Assembly (NCBI RefSeq): GCF_001642475.1
Contig: NW_019173959.1
Span: forward strand, 248,001 to 312,000
DNA from: Fonsecaea monophora
Taxonomy: Eukaryota > Ascomycota > Eurotiomycetes > Chaetothyriales > Herpotrichiellaceae
Length of the DNA stretch: 64,000 nt
Direction: 5' to 3'
Made by a program: the position numbers and the translations under genes. Under the pieces are notes generated by a model. The model was not told the origin of the DNA. It did not search any database and saw only the letters and a list, made by a program, of their open reading frames with translations. This document shows positions 34,201 to 45,382 of this stretch, piece after piece (position 1 is the first letter of the stretch; every line of letters starts with the position of its first letter).

Positions 34201-34598
34201 GACGAAAGCGCCTCGGCCGAAGCCGTAGAGGAAGAGCTCATCCTGAGGTTCATCAAGGGTCTCGCATACTTCGCGAGCAATGGATTTGATCTGGTCCTCG
34301 TAGAACGGTGTTGCCACACGGGTCTTCAACCTCTCTATCAAACTTGGCCCGTCCGAGGCGGCGCGATAGTAGCGGACACTCTGCTCGATCGTTCGACCCT
34401 GCGTATCGACAGAGCAGCCTTCAGGGATGATGCGTTGAATGCGGAAAATATTGCTAGAGCTTTCGTTTCCTTGGACTGTGTTAATTGGTATTGGCGAGGA
34501 CATGCATAGCTTCCCACACCTGAAGTTCCATCTTCCCTGTTGTATTCTTCAGCGTCGACGCAGACAATCAGCCGTCTCACATGCACCCTTGCGGACAT
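31290..34598 (-). CDS. DUF2235 pseudo-hydrolase / P-loop GTPase fusion with membrane-prone tail
   Basis: Six exons (complement of 34520..34598, 33440..34475, 33109..33379, 32855..33051, 32495..32808, 31290..32437) give 1014 aa, with consistent phase throughout. Residues 7-385 form a DUF2235 (Tle1-like alpha/beta-hydrolase) domain: RRLIVCVDAEE at the start, GSHQDLGGG near 225, and YGTIIHPSV at its end. The nucleophile elbow, normally GFSRGA, reads YGFGRGAF (near 113), so hydrolysis is unlikely. Residues 435-640 are a GTPase: P-loop GKTGVGKSTLINKIFG (near 443), DSRG as switch II, and TKKD (near 568). Residues 640-1014 are helical, with a Gly/Ala-rich hydrophobic stretch (about 740-785) recalling DUF697-like tails, then a Ser/Thr-rich end. 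The donor after exon 2 (GTGCGA) is weak; two in-frame stops fall inside predicted introns of 57 bases each. Splitting into separate genes is the main alternative. Role unknown. Confidence 0.8.
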
Positions 34599-35387
34599 TG
34601 CTCGAAGGAGGAGCTCAGGTAGGCAATCGAGAGTCACTTGTCAACGTGGACGCGTAGTGTGTCAGGATATCGATGGCGAATCGAGCATTGCGAGCTGCGA
34701 TAAAAGGGAGTCAAGGCATCAGCTGTAGTACAGCCGACCTATCTAGGGTTGAAGAGACGAGTGTCCCGAATGCCTCGCACTCTTGTACTGACGAGTACAA
34801 AGTACCCTCGTACAGTAGTTATCAATGCCATGGCAGGGTGAGTTGGTGGCCTGAAGTCGAACAAGATCTTCAATGCCCCCGCACGTACAACAACGAGTAC
34901 TTGTTACTCCCGGTTGTGCCTGGGCTATGTCTTGCAAAGGGGACATGACGCCTAGCACACCAACGTCATTGGTGTTACCGATGATCAGTCAATCAGGGGG
35001 ATCCATTAGGCACCAACCTCGGGACGGTGCTGACTTCCCACCCTCCATTGGTCTAGGTGTCCTTCTGCACGGGCTTGAAACCCTAACGCTCTTGGCGAGG
35101 AATAAGGGCGGCTTCAGAGCTTGTACAGCCTCCACTGTGATCACATTATCAAGCAATCAACTTTCATTATTGCAAGCTGGCGCAGCCTAGGTAAGACGTG
35201 CCGTTGCTGATCATGTAACACATGGCAATGACTGGATCCACTACTCTAACAGTTCGTGCGTATCAGCCTGGCATTTGTCTCATTTTCTGATTGACTGATA
35301 CACCAGCTTTGAAATACGATACGGGACGCCATCCTGAAATGCGCTTTTCGAGGCTGATCAGTCCGCGACTTGACTGTGAGACAATGC
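34599..35387. other. Intergenic spacer, promoter of the DUF2235-GTPase gene
   Basis: No coding potential. A few GTAC-containing words occur around 34787-34815. The right end is the 3' flank of the transporter gene. Confidence 0.5.
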
Positions 35388-37203
35388 TCAGGCTTTCTCG
35401 ACTTCGTGCACACCCACTCCTCCCTTTCCTGTCGACGCACCGACCTCGATGACTTCGACTTTGGCCTTGTCACCTTCCATGATCACGGCCACTTCTTCGA
35501 GTGACGGCCCACGTGTTTCAGGATAGACGAAGAAAATCACGCTTGTTTCCACAGCGAGCCACACCACATATACGATGTAATATTTCCATGTGATATCCTG
35601 AAGTCCAATTGGGTTGACAAATTGGTTGAAGGAGCTGCCGCCACGAGAGAAGAACTGCGTGATGGCGACGCCCTTGCTCCGATGGATGAAGGGGAAGATT
35701 TCGCAGATGAAGATGTAGGTGAGTGGCATCATGAGGTTGTAGAAGCCGTAATAGATGAAGATCAGTGCAACGACAGCGATGGCAGCCGAGTTGTTTGAGT
35801 GGTCTTTTGCATACACGGCCGAAGCCGCAGTCCAGCAAGCAAAGAGTAGCGTCATGCCACAGTACGAGATCAAATACTGACGCCTCCGGGGGAGGAAATG
35901 GGCTAGCAGAGCTCCCGATACCCCGGTCACCAAGTTCCAGCAGGAAAGGCCGAGATTGATCTCATTCTGCGTTCTCTTTTTGGTGATTCCGACAGTGGCC
36001 AGGACTTTACTCAGGTAGTAGCTGACGAGACCGTTGCCTGACCACTGCGAGAATAAGCCGACGCAAGCTGCAATGAACACTCGCCGTCGATTGACGCCGG
36101 ATGTCACAAGCTCTTTCCACGGCCTCTTGGTGTTCTCGATCTCCAAGCGGATAGTTTCGCGGATCTGCTGGAACTCTGCTGCCACCAATGGACTTGATCG
36201 ATCGCCTTCCGCATGATACTTGATCAGGATCTCCAGAGCTTCTTCGTGGCGGTCCTTTGAAATCAAGAAACGCGGGGATTCCGGCACGAACCTGGAAACG
36301 TCAACTTGTCTGCACAACTAAAGAGGGAGAGCTACCCACCAGATAAACATGAGTTGTAACGACGAGGGCAAGAGCTGCAGCAGCGACGGCAAACGCCAGC
36401 TCCAGTTGCTGTCCCAGGAGAAAGTACCCAGAGTGATACCTGCAGCCAGGATCGCTCCAGCATACCAGCTTTCGTTGAAAAGACCCGTGATCACAGACCG
36501 TTCTTTGGGATATGTCAACTCGGCGATGAGCTGGGATGCTCCACTAATTCCGTATACGATTCCCATTCCAAGGATGATTCTGGCCACCAGAAACATGGCA
36601 ACTGTTTGAGCATGTCAGCGGACGACTGACAGAAGCAACTCTTACACCACTTACTGTCAACTGCCGCCGCCTGTAAGACTGCACCGATCACGATAATCAC
36701 ACTTCCGAACACAATGCAAGGTTTGCGGCCAAAGCGATCGTTGACGTAGGGGACGAGTGGCACCGCAACCACAGCACCAATGGAAAAGGCGGCGGTAATC
36801 ACACCAAGTAACGCTCCATTTGGGTTGCCAAAGTCTGGGACAGTGAGTTAGGTTTGAATTGCGTCGCGAGTTGCGCAACCTACACTCTTCCCAGGGCTGG
36901 ACAGCCTGGAGCCCGTTGAGGACGCTGCCGTCGAAGCCACTTGTGGCTTCAATTCCAAGCCTTGATGATACCAGCATTAGCATCATTTCGATCCAGGAAA
37001 CAACTTCTAGGACAAAGGAAGGTATTTGGTTATGAACTCCAAGGGGACAGTACTTACGCAGCAGGCACGAGAAACAGATAAAGACGACGAAGATTCTTCT
37101 TCCTGTACCATGGTATCTTGTCTTGCTGGATCAGGTGGGTGATCTCAGACACATTCGCGACATCTTTAGCAGAGATGTCATGACCAGCAACTGCTTTCGA
37201 CAT
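35388..37203 (-). CDS. MFS sugar transporter (lactose-permease-like)
   Basis: Five exons (complement of 37058..37203, 36884..36960, 36655..36834, 36340..36601, 35388..36291) give 522 aa. It is a twelve-helix plasma-membrane proton/sugar symporter of the fungal sugar porter family. Helix 1 ends in TSGFDGSVLNGLQ; the loop between helices 2 and 3 has DRFGRKP; the central loop has FVPESPRFLI, the PESPR signature; helix 10 region includes GIGLVSY-type SGNGLVSYYL; and PETRG is present near the C-terminus (YPETRGPSLEEV). The first intron (97 bases) uses the acceptor ATCAAG at 36961, the only one that keeps phase and restores a normal helix 1; an earlier CTAG would shift the frame. It lies 494 bases downstream-adjacent to a cytosolic GH5 gene on the same strand, suggesting uptake of a glucoside that the enzyme cleaves. 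Confidence 0.92.
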
Positions 37204-37696
37204 GCTGGCTTAGTTACTCTTCAGATCGGGGACAGGGAGCTCAAGAAGAAAAGCCTTTGCTTGGGAATGTGAGAAAGTGGGACTGTCCTGTGCATGAAGA
37301 CATGGGGAGCCTCAAGGATCTTATGTAGGGTAGATAATGCTGTGAGTTCACTATCTGCCGAAGCAAATAGACTACAGACATTTGTTGAACTCAGCCTTGT
37401 GTTCTCATTTTCCCCGCGGACTTGTCTCCACAGGTCTCCAACTGATTGGAGTCAACGCTGAGCACGAATGGGTTACCGATACCAAGACAATGGAATTTAG
37501 GCAAGAAAATATTTGAGGCAGATAGGCAAATGGTCTGAGATTTCCGGAAAACGCCCGAGCATCATGCTACCGGTCTGCCCTCGTGGGAAGTGGACCAGTC
37601 TCAAGGCTCGGCCATCAAAATGGTCTCAATGAATCGGGGCTGACTGTATTTGAGGTGATGCAAATCAGTGTACTGGGTACTCTGCCTAGGCTATGT
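37204..37696. other. Spacer, promoter of the MFS transporter
   Basis: No gene seen. It contains the upstream region of the transporter and the 3' flank of the GH5 gene. Confidence 0.5.
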
Positions 37697-39180
37697 TCAG
37701 GTGGGTTTGGCCTTGGACGCGATGGCGGCATAGTCGGACATGATCTTGTTCAACCCCTCCCGCTGCACACAGTTCTCGAAGCTGAAGCTTTTCGCCAGCT
37801 CCTCCAAGGCGTCTGTGTCCTTGTCGCGAAAGAGCTCGGCAAATTCCTGACAGAATGTCTCAGCGAGGAAGGTCTGCAGGACCGCACGCTCAATGTGTCT
37901 TGCAGTGTTCCACGTGGATGGGTAGACGTTCTTCGCCGTGGGCGAGACCGAGTCTATCCAGCTGATGAGGGGCAGCATCACATCGTCGACCTCTTTGGAC
38001 GGGTACTTTCCCCATGCGTCCAGTTGCAGCCTCTTCTTCTTTTCCAGCATAGGCTCGATCAGTTTGTTCCAGGGCGAGTCGGGCGACGTGTACACCATTC
38101 CCTGGAGGCCGACGTCTTTGAAGAGCCAGATGGACCACGGGATTTGGAACTTGTCGTAGATGCGCAACTGCTCACCTAGCATATTGTAACGCTTCTGGTT
38201 GACTTCCTCGGCGTTTTCGTCCCATTTGGGGTTTGCGTACACCGGACCGAACTCGCCGTTCCAGATGGCCGTCTTGTGCCTTCTCTGAAACTCCGACTTG
38301 CGCAAGAACTGAGCCTCCAGTCTCTCCTTTTGCTCGGAAGTGCCTTCGTACGGACGCCCGGTGGGAAAGCCCATCATGCTGTAGTCATGTAGCGCGTAGA
38401 CACAATTTGGGAGCACGGTGTCAAATCCCTTCCACTCGGCCGCAAAGGTATTCCCGTCGAGCCACAAGATATGGTCTGGATCAACCGCACGGATTGCTTT
38501 CTCCAGGCGAGCATAAAAGGCCGGCAAACGCACATGTTTAGGATCACAGGGTTCGTTGATGGGGTTATACCCAGCTATCCAGGGGTTACCTTTGTAGCGG
38601 CGAGCGAGTTGCTCCCAAAGCCATACCGTCCGGTCTTGGTGGTCCTTGTAATCCCAGAAAGCGGCATAGCTCGTCGTATTATCGGCGTGCCAGCCAGGAC
38701 CTTGACCACCCGGGACAGTGTGCATGTCGAGGATGGTATAAATACCTTCCTTTGCACAAAGGTCGATTACCCGGTCCAGGTGCTTGAATCCGCTCTCTTT
38801 GAGCACGCGGGGGTTCATGTCGTCTTCAAAATGCCGATAGTTGAAAGGAATGCGGATGCAATTCAGACCAAGGGACTTGAAGAACTTTGCGTCGGCCTCT
38901 GTGAAGAAGTAGTATAGCCACCGGTCGAAGAAGAAGTCGTACTTTTCCTGGCCCATGACTTCCAGCATCGCGGCCCGAATGCTCGATTCATGTCCGGGAT
39001 AGCCAACGATGAAGTTTTCCATACTGGTTCTCTGTCTTAGAGACGATGCCAGGCGGGAACAGATGTATTTGGTGGAGCTTACTTGAGCCATCCCCCTATT
39101 GCGCAGCCTCGTAAAATGACTGGGTTTCCCCCTTCATCAACCACCTGGGAATCTTTTACTTTGAGGATTCCTGTCGCCAT
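37697..39180 (-). CDS. Intracellular glycoside hydrolase family 5 (beta-glucosidase/exo-glucanase type)
   Basis: Two exons, complement of 39083..39180 and 37697..39029, give 476 aa. GH5 enzymes cleave beta-glucosidic bonds with retention. The opening strand (VVDEGGNPVILRGCAIGGWL) and MENFIVGYPGHE match fungal exo-1,3-beta-glucanase-like GH5 proteins. The acid/base Glu is in NPINEPCD (near residue 192), the nucleophile in WNGEFGPVY (near 292), with HDY between them and a final SIWLFKDVG strand. There is no signal peptide, so the protein should be cytosolic, unlike the secreted exo-glucanases of the same fold. The C-terminal 100 residues are a helical extension not needed for the barrel. With the neighbouring sugar transporter it probably handles an imported glucoside. 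Exact substrate is open. Confidence 0.92.
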
Positions 39181-40232
39181 TGCTTCGGTCTGCCTTGGAT
39201 GATGCTGCTCAATTGGTTTTCCTGGACCCAATGCGGACGACAATGCTCGTTGGAGAGATTCCGTTGCCTCATTGCGTTTGAATCTATTCTGGAGGCGGCT
39301 TGTATTTTTCCCCGATTCACGCAAGGCTTGGAGATGGTTGAATTTAGGCTAAAATTCAAACAAAGTCGAAGGGACAAGGAAACCATCGGCGTGCAACTCC
39401 GATTCAGCCGAAAAAGCTGCTCCATGCCCAGGAACTAAGATGCCGCCTCTGCGCCAAACTTGCTCTCACGAATGATTTTGACTTGTTTGAGCAGTGATTG
39501 ACCAGAAAGAGAAAGACAAGACACAGTGGTGTAGAAAAATTGATATCACGTGATATACAGTAGTTGCGCGAAGTGCTGTAACGCTCCGAAGTAGCAAGGC
39601 TACGGTGAACCAAAAGAATTATGCAACGCTCTGAATCTCCTTCCACTACCACCAGCACTTGCCTTCAGCTTGCCGTCAATGGCGCATTGACAAGGGGACG
39701 AATACTCCTCTCCATATTCGTCATGGCAGCTCAGTTGCCTTGTCTTGCTCACTTCCCGAGACCAAATTACTCCCCCTGCAGGGGCTTAAAGCATGCGAGG
39801 CACTCCAAAAACATGAAGACAAGAACCCATGACCGTTGAGTTGGCCTGTCCCTTTGTTCTATGTCTTACATGAGCTGTTCTGTCAATCCTACGAAGTGCT
39901 GGAAGCAAGGGGGGAACTGAAATCTCTGGTATGTATCGACATTCAGTGATATTCATGTGGTCTTGAACGTCTATGCTCTGAAATATTTGCGTCACATTAT
40001 TACTTTCAACTTGGTGATGCGCAGATGACATGCATTCCAATGAACGAACGTTATGGAGGCCAACTTCATCAGGAATGTAAACATCGTCGTGTGGACTCTT
40101 TAATTTAAAAAAAAGGAGCTGTTAGAACACCTGAGCCACAAAACCTTTGTGGTCATTGAGCAAACTGGGTGTCTCACAACCACTGCGCATCTCTTGGTAA
40201 ACCATTGTCAATCTGCGACATCAGCCTGCAGC
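39181..40232. other. Intergenic spacer between divergent genes
   Basis: Promoters of the GH5 gene (left) and the protease-like gene (right). An A-rich run lies at about 40107-40115. No other element recognised. Confidence 0.5.
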
Positions 40233-41800
40233 ATGGACAAAGACGAGCTGAGTGGCGGACGCCAGTCTCCCAGAAAGCGAGAGACAGCAAACAACGAAAA
40301 CAATGCCGATGAACAGCAATCCCCTGGTACGTTCAACGAGCAATTGCCCTGAAGATGTTTGACTTACCATCTTTATAAACCCAGCATTGGGCTCCAGGGG
40401 AGAAAGCATCTTCGTTGGCATACAAGATTACAGAACTACTCCTGTGTATTTCAACATGGTTGGACAATTCGGTGGTCCGTGCTTTGACACGTCAACAAAC
40501 TTTTGGAAAAAGAGCTTGCAAGTGGAGGTAGATGGTTCGATTGAAGCGTTTGGCACGCGGGATTATGCTCAAGTCCAATATCTTGCGCAAGACCCTCAAC
40601 AAGTACAAGCGGTAAGTCTCTAACGAACCTGTCATACTGGCCGCTAATGCTTGCAGGCTGTGGACTATGTCGGCCAACTCGCAAAATATGCCACTGGCAG
40701 GCTTTTCATTACCGTGCTTCGCAATCCATCGCACAGGAACGGCCAACTCGAAGCAGTGGATGGAGTCGCTATGTCCGGCTTCTGGCTGGACCGCACAAAA
40801 TTTGTGACGTGCGCCCATTTTCTGAAGACGGTCGAGGACACGAATGCCGATGAGACCGAAAGGTCCTTGAGAGATGCAAATCCACAGACACCGCGAGCCT
40901 TCGTTTCTAATAGGAAGAATGCTAGTCCCGGGGTGAGCACAAGCGGTAGGTGTACAGCCCCTGTTCAGTCTCATTGCAATTGCAAGTTTCTAACGAATTT
41001 CAGATTCTCATTCGTGGCCCGTCCATCTCCTGAGGCTCTCTCGAACTTCCGACATTGCAATTTTTGAGTTGAATCAAGGAACAGCAAAAGGGGAGAGCCA
41101 TCCACCGCATTCAATCAGGTTGAGCGACCTATCAGCATTACTTACAGCGCCATCTGCCGGGAATGGGTCAATCACCTCTTTCGAGCAAATCAACCCATCG
41201 TCACTGCCTCTTTTTGCAGCCTATTACCCCGGTGACGATGATTTTGTCGAGAATAGCGACGTGTCGCCTGTCCGAAAACAATTCGCCAGGGAAGCCGGCA
41301 TATTGAGCACGTGGGGATTGTTTTGTGAGGAAGCCCGGCTCTTGAATCCTGCAGAGGCAGGAAGGCCACCCGTAAGTCAGCAGTCGTCATATGCCAATAG
41401 AGTCTAACAAATCTTTCAGAGCTTCAACTCGACATTCGCAGCTCACAACCGGAGCGTAGCCTTTGGTCGAATCGAGACACCCCGTATGTCCGATCCATGC
41501 CACAGTAGGTCTGGCAACAGCATTTTTGCGCAAACCAGAGAATGCAGCATTGTGGGAACCTATGGCTGTTCGGGAGGTATGGTGTGCCTCCTCTTCCACG
41601 ATGCAAGTGGCTGGCGATCTGTCGTCGTGGGACTCTGTAAGTCTATGCCAGATTCGATGGCTCGACCTACAGAGAGAGCTAACCGAGTTGTGCCATTAGA
41701 TCATGGGGAAAGCTGGAACGATCGGAGATACAACGAAATCGTCGCTTTTACCCCAGCATTCGTCGACGCCATGCGAGCTGGGACCTTTTTGGAGCACTGA
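40233..41800 (+). CDS. Trypsin-fold serine protease-like protein
   Basis: Six exons, 40233..40326, 40385..40611, 40657..40945, 41004..41371, 41420..41636 and 41700..41800, give 431 aa; all phases agree and the last intron has a good CTAAC branch. A chymotrypsin-fold triad can be read in order: His in FVTCAHFL, Asp in TSDIAIFEL and Ser in YGCSGGMVC. The GCSGG form, rather than GDSGG, suggests a non-digestive or HtrA/viral-type pocket. There is no signal peptide; the N-terminal 35 residues are charged and likely disordered, so it should act inside the cell. Large insertions lie between the His and Asp strands and between Asp and Ser. It could process a specific intracellular substrate. I know of no named orthologue, and activity is inferred from the triad only. 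Confidence 0.75.
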
Positions 41801-42364
41801 CGAAGCTTGAAGGACCTACCTTGGTGCTGGTACTTCGTTTAATCAGCGCAGGAAGTGTGAGAAGAACGGGCATGAAGATTTTGGGCCATGAAAGAATCAA
41901 ATTGAAGTACGGCGGCTAGATGGGTGAAAAGGTCATGTCTGGGAAGTATTTTGCTATCAAAGACAGGATTCCGATCAGGGGGTATTCTCATGCTTTTATT
42001 TTGGAGCGAGTCCACATTGTTCAACCTCAGCGCACTGGTACCCGTGGAGTTGGTGTCCTGGCAGAGTGCTTACCGGAGTCAAAGGATAGGTAGCCATAGT
42101 TGAGATCAGACAAGGACAGATCCAATACTTTTCTATCAGTCGAATGTCACAAGTAGAAACTAACCGCACTCAACGTCCTTGTCCACACTTCGAATGCGTC
42201 ATTCATCAAGCATCAGGTGGGTATTGCCGACGACGATTTGTGATAGCTGCTGTCAGAGAGAGTCCCTCCTCTCCTCCTTTCTCCGGAGTAAGTAAGCACA
42301 AGTATTTATTCGCAGCCCTTTGCCGCCGCCTCACTCTCCACTCTGTAATCTCCTCTTTGGCTGG
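41801..42364. other. Spacer between convergent genes
   Basis: Nothing coding is supported; likely 3' untranslated sequence of both neighbours. Confidence 0.5.
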
Positions 42365-44805
42365 TCACTCGACAGGAAAATCGAACAAGTCCGCAACGTC
42401 CAGCGAGGAATCAAACAGGCCGGCGAACTCATCCCTGATTTGCGAGTCGAACAACATGTACTCGCCGCCGCCGCCGTCGTCGTGCTGCTCTGAGCCCAGG
42501 GTCTGATCCGTATCCAAAGGGCTACCTCTCCACTCGTCATTCCGCGCGTTAGATTTCTCAGAGGTTTGCAGTCCGCCGGAATCACCATCCCAGACCACCG
42601 CTGCCGCCGACGTCCCAGCATCACGCCGACGTGCAGCAATCTTGTCGTGCAAGTCCTCAAGGCCTTTGAGACGGTCCCACACGCGCATGACGGGGCCGCA
42701 GCGCGTGCTCAGTCTTCTGAGTAGCGCCAGGCCCGCGTAGAACGTGTCGCGGATCCGGGCCCAGTACTCGGCCGCGGCGTGGACGGCGAGCAGGAGCAGG
42801 TTGCCCAGCGCCGAGACGATGAAGTGCTTGAAGAAGACGGTGTGCCGTACCAGGAGATCCGTTGAGGTTTCGAGCTCCACGAGCACGCGCAGCGAGTCCT
42901 GGGCCGCGAGTAAGGCCGTCGCCGCCTGGGCGCCGTGGCTTTGGATCCGCGACGGCGATTGCAGAAGCGGGCGGTAGATGACGTTCCGTAGCTGGTTCGC
43001 GCGCACGCAGAGGGCGACGCTGAGGAAGAATTTTGATCGTTGGGGGAATCTCTCTTGGGTGGAATCCGCTGGGTGTGCGACTCGGGATGGGTCCGCATGT
43101 TCATCACTACTAGGCCCAGACGATCCAGGAGAATATCGGAGGGACTCTGGGATCTGTCGTTGCCACTGTAAAACCTGGTAGTCGAGGTAATCGACCTCGT
43201 CGCGCACCACATCTGGGTCCTTGCTGCTGAAAACATTGCTCATGTGCCACGCCTTGCCGGACAGCTTGGTAAAGGGGATCATGGTCCGGAGGTAGAGGTG
43301 GTCGAATGGCATGGCGACCAGTTTCGGATCGACGAGACTGTCCTGGATCACGAACGGCACCCCCAGCCCGAGGCTCGACCGCCTGTCCAGCATGAAGACG
43401 GACCAAAAGAACCTCAGCGCCTCCTTTCGCGGCGCTTCGGCCGGAAAATGCTTCAGCAGCGTCTCGCGACGGTGGAGTCCCATCTCCAGACATCTTCGCG
43501 ACGCCAGGCACACGTACCTGCTCGCCTTGAGCTCTTCGTCCAGGTGGAGGTAGAATAGTGCCTGTGGAGAAAGGTCGACGGGGTCAGCTCTGGGGTCCTT
43601 GTAGGGTGGTCTGGTTCACATGAATGGGGTCTCACGGTAAGCACGAGGAGTTGAACTCCGTGGATTCCTTCCGCGTTCATTAATGAGTCATCCGACGAAT
43701 CCAGCACACTCTGCACGAGCTGGACGGCCATTTCGCTGTTGCCGACCCCCAGTTCCATGATGCTTCCCATGGCAATGAGCAGTTTCGCCTCGTTGATAGC
43801 GCCGCTGTATAGCAGTTCCAGCGCTCGACTGAAATGGTCCCGATATCTGCCCGCCTTGATCGCTTCTAGGGCATCGAACAACGTATGCGTCTTAGCCTCG
43901 AGATGCTGGCTCTCGACCACTGGGTACATGGCTCCGAGGCTGTCGTGGTAGATATTCATCCACCTGAATGCGTCGGATCGCTGGATCGTCCATAGCGGGT
44001 CTCGAGTCAACAGTCGTCCCAGCAACGTCTTATCCGCCGTGTGGCCCCCTGGCATAACTGGCAGTGAGAACGACGGGTTCATGGCCTGTTTCGGGCTCTC
44101 ATTGCCGACGGTGGTGCCGCTGATGCCTAGATCGCCGAAGCTCTCGTTGGCCACTGTAAACGTAAATTCCGAGCTTGTCGGGCCATGGTACTCTGGGGAC
44201 AGGGTTTCAGCCCCCGACGGCGAGGTCAGACGCCGTGGCGATCCGCCTCTCGGGAGCACGCTGTTCAAAGACGTCTCGTCCGTAGTCTCTTTCGACGGAT
44301 TCTGCTGCTGCTCGACAAGGCTGACAAGACCAGGGGTTTCTGAATGGGTCGCTTCGTGAAGAGAAGTACCTGCACCCGAGAGACTGTTCATCTTCTGATG
44401 GAGACTGTCGACCTTTTCCATAATCGTTCGGATCTGCATGTCCATATTGGCCAGGCTAGTACTCCCGTTATCCTCGTGCTGCCTGGACGCAGAAGTCGAG
44501 AGGCCATCGACGTCTCCTCGGGCTAGCGTTCGCGGATAGCTGCAAATAGTCATACTATTGAGGCATCGCTCGCAGGGCTCATCGCCTGTGCACTTGACCT
44601 TTCGCCGTTTACATTCGTTACTGTTACAGGAAGCCCAGTATTAGAGCAGACCATACAGACAGACTGTCGGGGCAGGCCAAGTGACGTATAGACCAAGGAG
44701 CTTGTTTTGCAACCAGTTCACATACCATGCGTTGGAGACATAGCGAGACCTCTTTGTTTTTGGGGCAAGCTCGAGACCGTTGTCGTTGGGTCTTTTGGAT
44801 GACAT
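42365..44805 (-). CDS. Zn2Cys6 transcription factor with Fungal_trans domain, beside the homogentisate genes
   Basis: Three exons, complement of 44726..44805, 43636..44620 and 42365..43561, give 753 aa. The first intron splits the zinc cluster right after its first Cys: ACNECKRRKVKC followed by CERCLNSMTIC, a standard CxxCx6Cx5CxxCx6C. A nuclear-localisation-like KTKRSR precedes it. A coiled coil (MDMQIRTIMEKVDSLHQKM) lies near residue 85. The regulatory domain covers about 230-560, with CLEMGLHRR and FWSVFMLDRRSSLGLGVP. The C-terminus is acidic (DSSLDVADLFDF), a plausible activation domain. Since it is the first gene of a run of aromatic-catabolism genes, it may regulate them as HmgR does the tyrosine-degradation cluster in Aspergillus; that link is inferred from position only. 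Confidence 0.88.
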
Positions 44806-45382
44806 CTCGTCTCAACGGAGAACCTCTTCGGTAATGGTCATGCCTTGATCAATTGATTCGAATATTTATTTGGATAATTTTGTTAGCGGAAGTCAAGTTC
44901 TGCCTCTAGAGAAGAAACACGGCAGGGAACGCTCAACAGTGTGTCGTCAGCACATTTGGGGCCGTCGTCTTTGGAGGATTTGTCTCTCGTAGCGCTGAGG
45001 CTGTCAGAGGGGGGGGGATGAGTGGGCTTAGAGTTCCGGATTTTGCGGGGTTGCGGGGGGACCGGACGATTACGATTACGATTAGGCGTGGGAGACTCTG
45101 GTAAAGTCCGGCTAATCCCGGGGGACATTAGCCATTTAAGGGCCGAAGCGCCGAGACGCGCCTCAAGGAGAGGCTGTACTGTGTACCTCGTACCTACACC
45201 AACAAGCTATCGACGCTCATCGACGCTCATCTGAGCTACTCACAGGTATCTAAGCCTGAGATCCTATTGTGATTCCGCCCAATCTACCCCATCAAGCAGC
45301 CCATAATGGCCTGCGACTCAGCTAATAATCACCGCTTCACGTCACCACAGCCCTGCTCATTCCCTGCGTAAGCTGCACAGCT
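44806..45382. other. Intergenic spacer, promoter of the Zn2Cys6 gene
   Basis: No gene seen. It includes a short G-run near 45010-45016 and a repeated ATTACG at about 45069-45081. Confidence 0.5.
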
